NCBI GenBank assembly: GCA_043228905.1
Contig: JBHGNT010000001.1
Coordinates: 2,108,001-2,172,000 of the forward strand
Direction: 5' to 3'
From: Azolla caroliniana
Lineage: Eukaryota; Polypodiophyta
DNA length: 64,000 bases
Shown here: piece by piece, positions 35,506 through 47,770 of the stretch
Layout of the letters: every line of letters starts with the position of its first letter
Position numbering within the stretch: position 1 is the stretch's first letter
The notes under the pieces: generated by a model
What the model saw: only the letters and a program-made list of their open reading frames with translations
Database searches by the model: none
What the model was told of the DNA's origin: nothing
Position numbers and translations under genes: made by a program

Positions 35506-35966
35506 TTTAATTATAATTTATAATGACATATTTTGATTCAATCTCTATAGTTCATACTCCTTTTTTTGTAAAGTTCTAAAGTGAGGATGATAGAGATGTC
35601 TTGATTCTTAAGAAGCATCCCAAAAGTATGCATGTGATACAATGCAACTATTGCAACCATACTTATGTTGGTGGTTCACAATGGATTAGAGTCCACTTAT
35701 TGGGATTGAGAGTGAATCAATATATGATATAGATCATAGTCAATCCAATCCAACTTGTCAATCCAATCCAACTTTGAGATGATTTACCATACACGTTTGA
35801 TTGAAACATTCTCGAAAGCGAATGCACGTATGATACACATGGTTCATTCTATGGGTCACTGAAGCTTGATAGGTGACCTTGGACTATGTTTGGTTTGGGT
35901 GCCACAAAGCATTTGCAAGTTCTTGAAACCATGGTCCATAAGGCAGGTTGCAACAACCTATACACG

Positions 35967-36155
35967 GAATGTGTTGTAATCTTATCCATTGGAATAACAA
36001 TGTTACCTTTTTCTAACATCAAATCCTGAATCTTGTGAGCTTCGTCTAGAGGGGGCACATGTACTAAGGAACGTACCAACTATGTGACTTGATTCCATAT
36101 AACTCGATGATGTGGCCCAAAACTATAATGACATGTCATGTCATTGAAGCCTAAT
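35967..36155. repeat. ~185 bp dispersed repeat, copy B
   Basis: Partner of 34748-34935. In this copy the sequence continues leftwards as 'caacaacctatac' instead of gypsy LTR, which marks the LTR boundary in copy A. Confidence 0.75.
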
Positions 36156-36689
36156 AGGTGACCTTGGTCAATCCCTTCTTTGCGAAAAAATAACTTAAAG
36201 CTTTTCTAGGCTCTTGTTTACCTAATGACCATGGGAATATAGCACTCCAATGTAAGCTTTCGAGGGGTAGAGAGTTCACTGAATCCAAATTCCTCCCCCT
36301 CCATTTTATGTGGTGGAATACTTCCTTCCAGTGCTTTAGAGGCTTTGAGCTAAATGGACATCCTGTGATGTGCCCAGCAAACGCTACATCCCAATGGTTA
36401 GTATCCCATTAGCCAAATGACTTGGTTTTGAAATTATCAAACATATCTGATAGCATTCTTGCCCAAAGCAATGTTCGCTCAACAAATTTTGGCAATAAAG
36501 TTGCTTTGCTAGCCAATGTATGCAATTGCAAATTAAGAATATTTAGTCCCCCGCACAGTTGTGGAGTGCATATCTTCTCAAGTGATAGGATTCGTAACCT
36601 CTACGCAACTCAAAAGTTTCTTATGAATCTTTTGTATCATCTGTTTCAGCCAATCAATCATAATTATGTAATTTTGCATGTAAGCCATG

Positions 36690-37120
36690 AATATAGATTG
36701 CATTATCCTCAATTTGACATGACGGGTGTGCCCATGCTACTTAATGTTGATCAATTCATCACAATGATAGTTCGTATGATTGATTATAACAATTGGGATT
36801 CTAAACGAATGATTGTGATGTGCTTGGGAAACGTGAGACATATGATGCCACGAATGATGTTAGCTCTAATGAATGAGTGGAACTTCAAGAATTAAAACAT
36901 AAAAAAGGCAAGCTTGATCTAAATTATCAAGTATAAGCTTAGACACATGAGTTTACAAAGCTAAAAAATCCAACGATTCAACACCATCGAATATGATGCC
37001 GAGTGGGCCCTTGCTATTTAATGTTGATCAATTCATCACAATGATAGTGCATATGGTTAATAATATCAATTAGGATTCTAAAAGAATGATTATGATGGGG
37101 CGTGGGAAACGTGAGACATA
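36690..37120. repeat. ~270 bp tandem repeat, second locus (about 1.6 units)
   Basis: Same family as 20870-22395. 'ttgatcaattcatcacaatg' falls at 36747 and 37024 (277 bp period). A 157-codon open frame spans into it but looks fortuitous, since other copies are not open in the same frame. Confidence 0.8.
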
Positions 37121-37143
37121 TGATTCAAGATGGCCATAAGAGA

Positions 37144-37327
37144 GCATTAATGACACACACAAGGGTAGCAATTCTCTTGGCCGTGGGACCGTCACCAACC
37201 AATAAAGATGTGTGTCCCCTAGGCTTCCTCCGGAGACAACGTTAGTGACACAACAAGTGTAGCAATTCTCTTGGTCGTCGAACCATCGCCAATGAAGACG
37301 TGGCTCCCTGGGCTACTTCCGAAGGAG
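37144..37327. repeat. Two-copy tandem duplication, ~95 bp unit
   Basis: 'gtagcaattctcttgg' with similar flanks occurs in both halves, the second beginning near 37242. Diverged by several substitutions and a small deletion. Confidence 0.7.
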
Positions 37328-37659
37328 GTCACGAAGAAGAAGACCCTTTACATACCATAGGTTTCGCACCCACAAACGGTCGGACAAGATGGCGGCCAAG
37401 AGCAGAGTGGTTCGGCCGCACGAGAAGCGAGAAGGCAGAAAGGCAAAAAGCAAAAAAAAGCAGAAGGCAAAAAACAAAAAAGCAAAAGCAAGAAGTACAT
37501 ATAATGCTCTCCTCAAAGGAGCCTACCAATAGGAGCCCACACGCACAGAAAAAAAAAAGCCAGAAAGCAAATAAAAAATAAAAAATAAACAACGAAAAGG
37601 ATCTGTCATGAAGAGCTTCTCACTACCTAATCTGCTAAATTACCAAACAAATCTGAAGG

Positions 37660-37677
37660 CCCCCCCCCCCCCCCCCC
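37660..37677 (+). repeat. Poly-C run of 18
   Basis: An uninterrupted run of 18 C about 210 bases before the carboxylesterase start. Its length is likely to be unreliable in sequencing. Confidence 0.9.
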
Positions 37678-37737
37678 TACTCTGCTTCTTATAAGGAAAG
37701 CAATCCATACCCTCAATCACTCACTCCTCAGTCTCTC

Positions 37738-37835
37738 AGTCTCTGCATCTGCTTCTGCATCTGCATCTGCTTCTGCTTCTGATTCTGCCTCTGCTTCTGC
37801 TTCTGCTTCTGCTTCTGATTCTGCCTCTACCCCCA
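37738..37835 (+). repeat. CTG CWT / CTGCTT hexamer-like microsatellite in the carboxylesterase leader
   Basis: About 16 imperfect copies of 'tctgct' or 'tctgca' in the likely 5' untranslated region, 50-150 bases before the start codon. A TATA-like 'cttataagg' lies upstream at about 37688. Pyrimidine-rich leaders are common in plant genes; no function can be claimed. Confidence 0.7.
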
Positions 37836-37888
37836 TCACTGCCCTCCCTCCGATCACTCGAGGGGAAGAGACGGGAAGAAGCGAGGCG

Positions 37889-39952
37889 ATGGCGAAGGAG
37901 AATCCGGGGGCGATATTGATGGAGAATGAGGTGGAGATGAGCGACGAAGGCCTGTCTCAAATCGCCATGGAGACGGGAGGGCCGTCTGCCCCTTCCCTCA
38001 CCACGCGGCTTGTGATGAAGATAGTGAAGCAAAGCAATGGCATGGCGAGGCGGAGGGACGGGAGCATGAACCGCCTGCTGTCGGAGCTCATGGAGGTGAA
38101 GGTGCGGGAGAGCGAGGAAGCCAGGCATGGGGTTTACACCAAAGACATAACCATGGACTGCGATACCCAGCCACACGTGTGGGCCCGTTTCTTCTTCCCG
38201 CAGCCCCCACCCCAGCCCAATGCCCACATCCCTTTCAAGAGGAAGAGGCCTGTCATCTTCTACATCCATGGCGGTGGCTTCTGTATGCTCTCTGCCCACT
38301 CCTTCTGCTACGACACCTTCTGTCGCCGCCTCTGCCGCAAGTCCGAATCCGTCATCGTTTCCATCAATTACCGCCGTGCCCCTGAGCACCGCTACCCAAC
38401 TGCCTACCACGATTCCTTCTCAGTCATCCAATGGGTGAAGGTATGTGTCTCTTCTTTCTCAATCCTTTGTCTATACATTTTCTGCTAATATTATCTCTGC
38501 GTGTCTGCATCCATGTCTCCTGTTCCTTTCTATGTATGCATACATGCATATATGTAATTGCATGCATGTATGTGTATAGTCTATGTATGTACATGTATGT
38601 ATGTATGCATGCACGCATGTATATAGATAGTTCTATCAATGAGTCATGGGGAGGGTGCCTGAGCATCATCTGCAGCCGATCCCTAATGATATGATTTCAT
38701 CCCCATTATGCAATAAGTGTATGAATGTGTGTTTTAACCTTTCTTAACTTATTACATTGTGTGTATATATATATATATAGATGTGTAATGGATGAATGTG
38801 TGTTTTAACCTTTCTTAACTTATTACATTGTATATATATATATATAGAGAGAGAGAGAGATGTGTGTAATGGATGTTTGCATAGGGCTTTGCTTGATTTG
38901 TTGAGCACTTAAAGCTTTATCTTTGCTTATTGTTTCTACCTCTAGACCTGTAGGCCCTGTCACAGGCAGGCCTCTCCTCCATTGAATGACACTCTCATTT
39001 ATATATGCTTGAACTCAACAACATGAGAAGTGTTATATAGTAAGGTAGTAGGATATCACTATGATCATGTCATTGGATTAGAGATGAATCCTTAGGCCTT
39101 TCCTCATATTGTCAAAATGTGGGAGTTTTAGTTAGTGGGGAAAAATGTCTCTTCTATTGGAAATATTTGTGATTGATTGCTTCGTTGCTGCTTGATTAAA
39201 GATGTGGTGCTGAACTCTTTTTTTGTTTTGAAATTGGTTAGGAGATGAAGAACTACAAGGAGAGGCGAGAGCTGATGATGCCGTATGAGCTCGACTTGGA
39301 GAATTGTATCCTGATGGGTGACAGCGCGGGTGCGAACATAGTTCACCACGTGGGGTGCCGGTTTGCGAGAGAAGCCGAGGAGGAGGCAGCGGCAAGCGCC
39401 GAGGCGGCCGCCAAGTTTGCAAAGGACCCCAAACTGACACTACACGCCAAAAAGGATGCCATGGGAAAGGAAATGGCGGGCAGCGGGTGCGAATGGGGGC
39501 ACTGGAATGTTGGAGGAGCGGCTCCTCGAATGAGGATGCTTGCGCACATTTTGTTGTTCCCATTCTTCGGGGGGGAGGAGAGGACGGAGGCCGAGTTACG
39601 GCTAAAGGACGCGCCGTTGGTCGACTTGGAGAACACGGCATGGTGCTGGAGGGCGTTCCTACCGGAGGGGGCAACCCGCGACCACTACGCGTGCAACGTG
39701 TTGGGGCCCGAGGGCGCTCGCATTGTGAGCGGCCTCGCACTCCCCCCGACGCTCGTGGCCATCGGGGAGTACGACGGCCTCAAGGATTGGCAAGTGAGAT
39801 ACGCCCGAGACATGGCCAAGCTGAAGAAGCCGGTGCGCTTGCTTTACTACCGCGGTGGCATACACGCATTCCACCTCCTTAGCCACCAGAAGATGTCTTC
39901 TCTTATCCTATCTAACGTGGTCACTTACATCAAATCCCTCCACTCTGTGTGA
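37889..39952 (+). CDS. Carboxylesterase, HSL / GID1-like alpha-beta hydrolase family, two exons, 420 aa
   Basis: Hydrolyses ester bonds; plant members (CXE family) are soluble and act on varied small esters, and the GID1 receptor arose from this fold. Exons are 37889-38440 and 39242-39952, joined at TGGGTGAAG|GTATG and TTAG|GAG in phase 0. Oxyanion motif HGGG is at residues 127-130, nucleophile Ser212 in GDSAG, acid Asp362 in GEYDGL and His392 in GGIHAF, so the triad is complete. Ser and His are both present, so it should be catalytic; true GID1 receptors lack the catalytic His. At 420 aa it is longer than the usual 310-350, owing to a long N-terminus and an Ala/Glu/Lys-rich insert (about 228-280) after GDSAGANIVHHV. 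No signal peptide is seen. The start at 37889 is the first Met in frame; a Met at residue 11 is the alternative. Confidence 0.92.
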
Positions 39953-40231
39953 ACTCACCCCCCCAATATTCTCTCTCTCTCTCCCCCCCCATATGAACCC
40001 TCCCCAATTCCTTATTCTTTTCCAGCTCCAACGTTATTGCTGCTGCCCTTATTTTAAATGTTTGTTATTGTTGTTGATACCCATTAAATATTTGATATCA
40101 TATGTCTTCATCGTTAGCTTTTTTAAGTCCTCACACCCTATCCTTTTTCGGGTTTGTGCTTGACGAGGATGGCTGTAACTCTACCACAACCACTACAAAC
40201 CCTCCCTCTACTTTGAATTGATTCATTTATG

Positions 40232-40300
40232 TATGTAGATGTTGCATCTTAATGGTAAAGTATTGCTTCTTGGCTATTGGTTTCAAATCCATCATCATGA
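40232..40300 (+). repeat. tRNA-like SINE fragment (possible)
   Basis: Box-A-like 'catcttaatggtaaag' is followed 24 bases on by box-B-like 'ggtttcaaatcc', the spacing and style of a tRNA-derived SINE head. The cloverleaf is not convincing. Confidence 0.3.
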
Positions 40301-42269
40301 TTCATCGTTATTATTGCTATCACCTTTGTTGTTCGTTGCTTTTCATGTGACTATTGTGATCATTCATCTATATTCGCACAGCTTCTTCATTGCGAATGTC
40401 TTTACATTTTATTCGTTTCGAGAAAAGTACCCTTTTTATGTTTCTAGATGCCTTTTTTGTTTACCAATGAAGGATTTGGACAATGGGTTCATCCAAACTA
40501 TAGTGTATAGTAGTTACTAGTAACTCTAAAAGAAATTCATTTGTCACTTTAGCTTGTCCATACATCAAGGGTATGTACATAATTATGATGTTCATGTTTG
40601 TAGATTGTGAAATCGTTAGTTTAAAATGTTTGAAAGTAAGAGATCTTAAGAGATGTGCGAACTTCTTGGAGACATCGCGGATCTGCTCATATTTGGCATG
40701 ATGCTTGTGCCAAATTGTTTGTAGATAGTGAGGTTGGTAGCTTAGTACATTGGTGTGGCGTGCATTTAGGAGAGAGACGTACATTGTATGACAAATATGG
40801 GTGGAAGTAAGTGTTTGCATCCACGACCTTGTGTTGAGAGATTAATAGATGTGCCAATTACTTGGAGACATTGAGAATCCAATTGTCGTTGATATCACAA
40901 GGTTGACTGTTTGTAGAATTGATTACTTTATACAATGATATAGAATTTAGTTTTAGGAGAAGTGCTATATTGTATGACAAATCTGTGTGAAAATGTAAGG
41001 GCTCTTACCATGGCCTTGCATTGAGAAAGTAGCTTACCAACAACACTAGCTCATGATGCATGTGCAGTGCTCCTCACTCTCTATCTTTCTATTGCATAAT
41101 ATGTATTATGCACATATGAGATTCTTTTCCGGTGTTAGTTGAGTAACCACTCTCAGTTTAGACTCTAGTAAATGTGACGAGACACTCGTGCAATCACTAA
41201 TGCCATGTTGAAGGACGTGGATATTTCTATATCTTGGTTTCTATGAGAGTAGTAAATTTTGAAGTGCATATAAATTGACATTTGTAATACATCTTGAATT
41301 GGTGAAAGAGGGGGATTGTGTATGATCCTTAGGTTAGTGGGTGGATGGCAAGAATGAATTTGGAGTGTTAGAAAACACTTATAATTTGGAATCTACATCA
41401 TATCTCCTAACTCCCTAATGTAGAGTTGGCATATGTTGACAAGGAGATTGACTAGTGGACCCATTGTGGCGTTCTTTGTCTTAATGTAAACGCACACTAA
41501 CTAGTCTAATAAGCATGAGGGGGAAAAAGGGAAACAAGAAACGCGGAATGGGAAACATAATGATGAACATGACATATAAAACAATTATGGAATTCTCGGT
41601 AAACATAGGAATATTATATACAAAGATGTGAATGCCATATGTGATAAAGTAAAGTAACATACCAAATACCCATATTAAAGAACATGGAAAATAAAGTATT
41701 TATGGTCAATCACATAGTGGCTATAAAGCGCTCCATGCATTTAATGTTGGCACAAATGTAGATAAATATCGTTCCAAAACTAGTTTTTTGGATGCAACAC
41801 AGTTAATAATTTTTGTCAAATGCATTCTTAAAATATGGAAATATTTTTTTAACATATAACCTTTTGTGATTCACGTTATATGGCTTGGCGTCATCAGGTC
41901 TCTCCTTTATGAGGTTGTGACCCCTTATTGCTTTGGACCACACAAGGTGATCACCAATGAGTACGACACCCTTAGACGCCCCAAACATGCCTTTCAAAGC
42001 ACCCTAATTGCATGACTAGAATGATAAAAACAAGCTTTCACAGGGATGGCTTAAATAGTTGTTATGATAAGTTGCTTTCATTAAGTCCTGGGAAATTTTG
42101 GTAACATGACATTAGACTTCGAAAAAAGCATGCACATTGAATATGTAATAGTAGATTTTTCAATAGCTAAAGTGTCCATATGATATTGTAGAGATATGAA
42201 AGACTTCAAAAGATAAGCTGATTTTTTGTGTGCTCGTAGTCTATAAATAATGAGATCTCTTTAGCGCCT

Positions 42270-42317
<48 letters not shown>

Positions 42318-43960
42318 CATCCAAATAATAAGGATCTCTTTTATGCGTCTTCAAGATATATAGATAGATAGTTAGATAACATTAATGCCCTTTACGGCCA
42401 ATTATGGCTAATAATACCAAAAAATTAAATATTTACAAGCAAAGTTTTGGAAGTGAGTAGTTGCTCTTGATGTTCAACATTTTAACTAATGAACTTTGCA
42501 GTTGAGTGTGCAAATTGTGACGATAAGAAGAATTTGAGTAGGCATGGATCAAATTGACATGTGGAGCGCAAACTTGAATGTGGTCCAAGGTAGACAATTA
42601 AATCAAACTTGTGATACTCAAACTTTGGAACTTGTTCAAGTAAAAATATTCATAGTTGACAATTCTCTTCACAAGTGCCCCAATGCTCTATTTTGTATCA
42701 AAGAGAATGTGTCATGCAAAAGCAATGGTGCAGATGACAAACCAACTGATTCTTGCATGTATCATAGATGTGTGCTTTCCATGTTTGGCAAAGAAATTGA
42801 TTCTCTAGTTTGGTGCAATATATACAATATAATGTTTGAAAGACGAGACTCCACATTGTCCCCAATCCATGATATATTAGCATTGCATAAAAGCCTTACT
42901 CATGGGAAAAATCTATTGACACATCATGAAGCAAATGTAATGCATCCATCAAAAGTTAATACAAGAGGTTTTATTGAACCTTAAGCATATGTTCATAAAA
43001 TCTGCACTACCATGGTCTCCATGGGAAATTATATCATTTGAAGAACTAGGCGCATGTATAGAAATTTAGGTTGACATAGATCAACTTTGTTAGAAAGCAC
43101 TTTTGGAAATTTTCGAACTCATTCCAAGTGAACTTAGAGATGCTATTGCCCAACCCTTCAACCCCATAAAGAAGCACTAGTATCATCAAAGCATCAAAGA
43201 AGTATTTTTATTATGGATGCAAGACGACTTTTGTTGAGTGAACGAGCAAGAAGGGGGGAAAGATAGAAAAAGAGAAGCAAGAACAATAAAGAGGAAGGTG
43301 AGACAAGATAGAATTCAATACGTATGATAATTGGTGTTGAACTCCTCGACAACTAGGGCGGGAACCCATATCCAAAAGGTAGGGCATGAATATATGGCAC
43401 CTTGCACCTCTCTATGCAAGACTTGCCACCCACCTACAAGGCTCTCCATACAAGTCACCTTGTGACCACTCTTTTAACATAGAGTAACCATATGTTATAC
43501 TAACTCTTAGATTTTTCATGTCTGGTATCATATTGGTCATTACAATTTCTAAAGAACCCAATATGTAATTTCTCCGCCATTACATCTATTCTCAAATTTA
43601 TAGTTAATGCTCTTTCTTGCTTCTAAGAAATGAGTAGCACATTCATTCCATTTGTGAATGGAGGGAACCTCAAGCCTAAAGCGTTTAAAGTTTCATAAAG
43701 TGGCTTATTATGATTCATAATGCATTGTTCATCCTTATTCGAGTATTTGGAAATGTAATGTTCATTTTTGGAGTTTTGAATGTTTATAGGGTTTCAAGTG
43801 TCTTTTTATGATACCGAATGTATGTTTTATCCTTATTCCAGTCTTTATACACACAACATTCATTGTTTGGATTTATTGTGAATGCAAAAGTTTTCTATTA
43901 CACTCTTAAGCTTTTAGACATCGTCTAAACCACTAGATTATCTATGTATAAGTTATAACA
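40301..43960. other. Gene-poor intergenic DNA
   Basis: AT-rich DNA with no supported gene. A 146-codon open frame at 42544-42984 has no recognisable domain. An (AG)23 tract lies at 42271-42316. Confidence 0.5.
42271..42316 (+). repeat. (AG)23 microsatellite
   Basis: Uninterrupted AG dinucleotide run of 46 bases, followed by 'gcatccaaataataagg'. Confidence 0.95.
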
Positions 43961-43985
43961 AAAGCATGATAAGTGGTTTAATCTT

Positions 43986-44418
43986 ATTTCTATGTTGTGA
44001 GGAGAGTTTGAAAGTCTTCAAGGGTCATTTGATGCAAGTGAAGAAGCTAGAGCTCGTTTCCTTCTGAAATGGAGCGGTTCGTCGATGCTACAGGTAATAG
44101 ATGGTAAAGTGAAGTGGAATTATCAACCATCACGATGGTTGTTCCCTCCGAGTGTACCGAACATGTAGATGGGTGCTGCCATGAGGAGTGAATGGAGGAC
44201 ATCTATGCTGAATTCTGTTTTGTATGAGGCTCACGTGGAGAATATGCGTCCGAGTAATGCTATACACATCGAATGATGTGGTGCTTTGGCGTTGTTTTTT
44301 TTTGGTGTTTCATCTACACATATTGTTTTCCTTTGACATGCAAGATGTCGTGTAAGATATGAGTTGTCCTTTGTACATTGCTTAACTAATGGAAGTAGTT
44401 TTTTTTGGAAAAAAAAAA
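43986..44418 (+). mobile_element. LINE 3' end with 11-bp target duplication
   Basis: The 11 bases catgataagtg occur at 43975-43985 and again at 44419-44429. The second copy directly follows a poly(A) run after 'taactaatggaagtag' and 'ttttttttgga'. A 5'-truncated insertion ending in poly(A) and flanked by a long direct repeat is the signature of target-primed reverse transcription. No open ORF2 remains. Confidence 0.75.
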
Positions 44419-44911
44419 CATGATAAGTGCATTCCTAATGCCATCCTCCGCATTGTTGTCTTTACTTTACAAACTCACCAATGATGTTCCTTTAGTTCTC
44501 ATTCATTAATGTATACACTAAAGAGAGTTAGTGAGGGTTAACAATGCATGCATCCTCAACAGTAAATACCCCTCTTTGTTATATCTATAAATAACTAATA
44601 TGGATGTAAATTGCATGTGTCTTTCTCTACCACTCCCTTATTCTCTGTTCAACTTGTGCATGTCCGTTTTTTATTTCCTTCAAAGATTTTCTTGAGTCGT
44701 ATTAAGGAAAAACACCCGAAGGCTACAACTTGAGCTTGTCTGCCCAGAAGCTTACAAATTTTATTTTATTTTATTTCAAAACAAAATATACTTCCATTAG
44801 TTTTTAAAAAGGCAATTTGTGCATGTCCTTATTCAATTATTTCATGTGTAAGTCTTAACATGGTTTCATTATCCGTGGAAATTGTATTTAGACCACAAGG
44901 TTGGTAGTTGC

Positions 44912-45188
44912 CACAAAACCGTGCAGCCAATAGTGTTAATGCAAGAGATATGGAGTGAAGTGGTAGCCACTCTAAAGAGCCAATACGATGGCCTCAAGGG
45001 TGACTCCGATGGAGTTGAAAGACAACGACTAACCTTCATCCAACAATGGTCGCCCTCCCCCTTTATTGAGTCAGTGGGCATCCACATAAGATGGACCTAT
45101 CGTGTCCCTACAGGGATATTTGTATATACTAATATCATCTGTAAATTTTTATAACTAATGGAAGGAGTTTTCTTTTTGGAAATAAAAA
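44912..45188 (+). mobile_element. LINE 3' end with 15-bp target duplication
   Basis: aaggttggtagttgc occurs at 44897-44911 and 45189-45203. The insert ends 'taatggaaggagtt', 'tttttggaaataaaaaa'. The body, with 'gatatggagtgaagt' and 'aagagccaatacgatggcct', matches the copy at 45380-45640. The 90-codon frame inside it is probably not a gene. Confidence 0.8.
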
Positions 45189-45379
45189 AAGGTTGGTAGT
45201 TGCATTTCTTTGTTTGTTCTACCATGTGTATCAACACTTTTATGCATATCAACAAGTAAATGAAAATTCAAAACCTCAACTCCTATTCATGTCAAAGCTC
45301 AAGTTGTGTTGGAATTTGTCGCCCCTATAACTCTTTGGATTCTATGGAAATAACGGTGTAGATGGGTCTTCTCCAACCA

Positions 45380-45640
45380 AACCGTGCATCAAGTAATGTT
45401 AATATAGGAGATATGGAGTGAAGTTATAGCCACTGTAAAGAGCCAATACGATGGCCTCACAGGCGGTTCCGATGGAGTTGAAAGACAACAATTAACCTTC
45501 ATCCAACAATGGTCGTTCTCTCCCTCTCTCGAGTCAGTGGGCATCCACATAAGATGGAACTATTGCGTTCCTACATGGATTTGTATATAACACTCTCAAC
45601 TAATGGACAAAGTTTTTTTGGAAAATAAATAAATAAATAT
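45380..45640 (+). mobile_element. LINE 3' end, related copy without clear target duplication
   Basis: Shares 'gatatggagtgaagt', 'agagccaatacgatggcct', 'tccgatggagttgaaagaca' and 'gtcagtgggcatccacataa' with the previous element, and ends in 'ggaaaataaataaataaata'. I saw no flanking direct repeat. Confidence 0.65.
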
Positions 45641-46403
45641 GTATTAAATATTTATGTATGTAATATGTATATTTTGGTACGACATGTCACGTGTGCATTT
45701 GGAAAATATGTATTTTGCACGTTAATATCCATATCAATTATTGAGATTCCAAATTCGTTACAATGTCATTTAAAGAGCCAATACAATGCATTAATTTGAT
45801 CCACATAATTGGTCTTTTGTGATACCATGTGTATAAATACTTTTATGCAAGTCAACATAGTTGAGCCCTGGGAAAAGCGAGATGAAGGTAGGTCACCATG
45901 GACAAACAAGATAGAGATTAGGGAAAGACATTGAGTGTTGTGGTTGTTGCCATGCTACTCATGTTAACCCAATTACTTAGACCTCAAATGCAATCTTGTA
46001 AATCTACAAGGATATTGATGTTTTTTGTACTTTGATGTCCATTTTCTCATATTTTTCCTAAAAAATCATGGTTTAATGTAAAAAACTAACATGGAGACAT
46101 CATAATGAAGTGTACAATATATGATTACCCATCATTTTGAAGGTTAAAGGAGTTTATAGCTCGAGATTTGTTGTTGCATTGTTAATGCAATTATTTCTAA
46201 TTGTTGGACTTGATGGAATACCTCCTCATAACGTTGTGTTTGCTTGGCAATCATGTGTTGGAAGTCTTCCAATGATAACTGATTCTCTTGGTGTAGGGCC
46301 ACAAATCTAGGGCACTCAAATTTTATCAAGACTTGCATCTTGATTAACTCCATAATTTACAAGAAAAGCTTGATAGGGTGTTCTTAGACAAAAATCCAAA
46401 CTT

Positions 46404-46430
46404 ACACACACACACACACACACACACACA
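46404..46430 (+). repeat. (AC)n microsatellite
   Basis: About 13 AC units in intergenic DNA. Confidence 0.95.
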
Positions 46431-47329
46431 ATGTATCTGCAATAGAAACACCAAAATGCATCATATAATGGATGGAAGACCTACCAAGCAAGATGAAAAC
46501 CCACAAAAAATCAATACATTCGATGAGACAAAAAGCAAGAAAAATTGAGGGAACATACAAATACATATGAGTTTTGTAATAATAATTTATAAAGTCAAGC
46601 AATTAGAATGAAAAGATGTTGACACCATATTTCAACAAAAGATAGAAGCATCAGGAATAAGGAACATTCCTGATCAACTAATAAAAAAACCGAGTGTTTT
46701 GAATACATTAACTTCGATTTGAATATAATACTTAAGTAAGTGAGAATTATCATATCTAAAGTGCAAGATTGTTTCTTTGTAAAGTTGGGTTCCAGTTCAC
46801 ATGTATCAATCATAGAAGTAAAAAGTATGATGCATTTTTTGAGTTGAAATGATGATAAAAAATATGATACATTTTTTGAGTTCCATCTACTTTTGAAGTT
46901 CCTCTACTATAAAGCAATATTAAGCCAATAAGAATGCAAATCTACATTAAAAAAGGGAAACAAAGAAAAGATTATGCCAAAGACTAGCATTAAACCGGAA
47001 TGGTTTGATGACATTGAGATTTTCCCTCCTACTCTAATGTTAGAACAACTATCGTATACAATACCATGATCACATTTTTTTCACTCATTATAACATCCCA
47101 TTTCTTCAATGAGGAGTTCCACAAGTTAAAATGCATGAACGAGGAGTTACTTTAGTAGAATATTGATGATCAATTTTGCTACAAGAGTCTGTATATAAGG
47201 AAAATTCTCAATGAATTCCCAAGTCCAATCATTTGGTGCATAACCTAACCAATTTATGAGGTCGTGTAACTCTTACACATGATCTCAGAGTCCAAGACAA
47301 ATTCAACCTTGAACTCTAGCTCATCAAGT

Positions 47330-47770
47330 TAAAATCCCAACAAACATTCGTACATAATATTTGCCAATCTAGAACCATTTGAATCTTCACTATCTACATA
47401 AGGATATCCTCCAAGAAGTTTAAATATCATAGAAATTCCACTTGATTGTGGTTGAATTTGTACTTCTCTAGTTTGGCATTGAGGAAATACTTTCGTAATT
47501 ATTGTCGTACTTGACAAACACAAAGATCTTACTCATGTTGACAATCGCTGAGTAAATCAAGATGTCACTAAGATAAACTACAAGAAGATGTTGGGAAAAT
47601 CCTGAAAAACTTCATTGTCACATGTTGAAAAACTCTTCGTGCATTCATTAACCGAAAGGTGTACCTAAAATGTTTACATTGAGTGCGAAAAGTAGTCTTC
47701 CTTTCGTCAATGAGACTAATACAAACAAGGTTGGATGCACCTCAATGAAATTTCGGAGGCAAAATTGTGT
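47330..47770 (-). pseudogene. Relic of a gypsy-type reverse transcriptase
   Basis: On the minus strand, HLLVVYLSDILIYSAIVNMSKIF (about 47521-47590) matches the conserved gypsy RT block around YLDDILIYS, with the first catalytic Asp changed to Ser. Upstream, residues KTTFRTQCKHFRYTF match the KTAFRT region. Multiple stops and short indels break the frame. Confidence 0.55.

Noticed and set aside
36422-36895. 157-codon open frame
   Set aside because: It begins in unremarkable DNA and runs into the ~270-bp repeat; other copies of the repeat are not open in this frame.
42544-42984. 146-codon open frame
   Set aside because: No recognisable domain, no splice partners or repeats to support it; length alone is not enough in AT-rich DNA of this size.
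46144-46353. 69-codon minus-strand frame rich in Gln and Glu
   Set aside because: Could be a gag relic, but too short and without any diagnostic motif.
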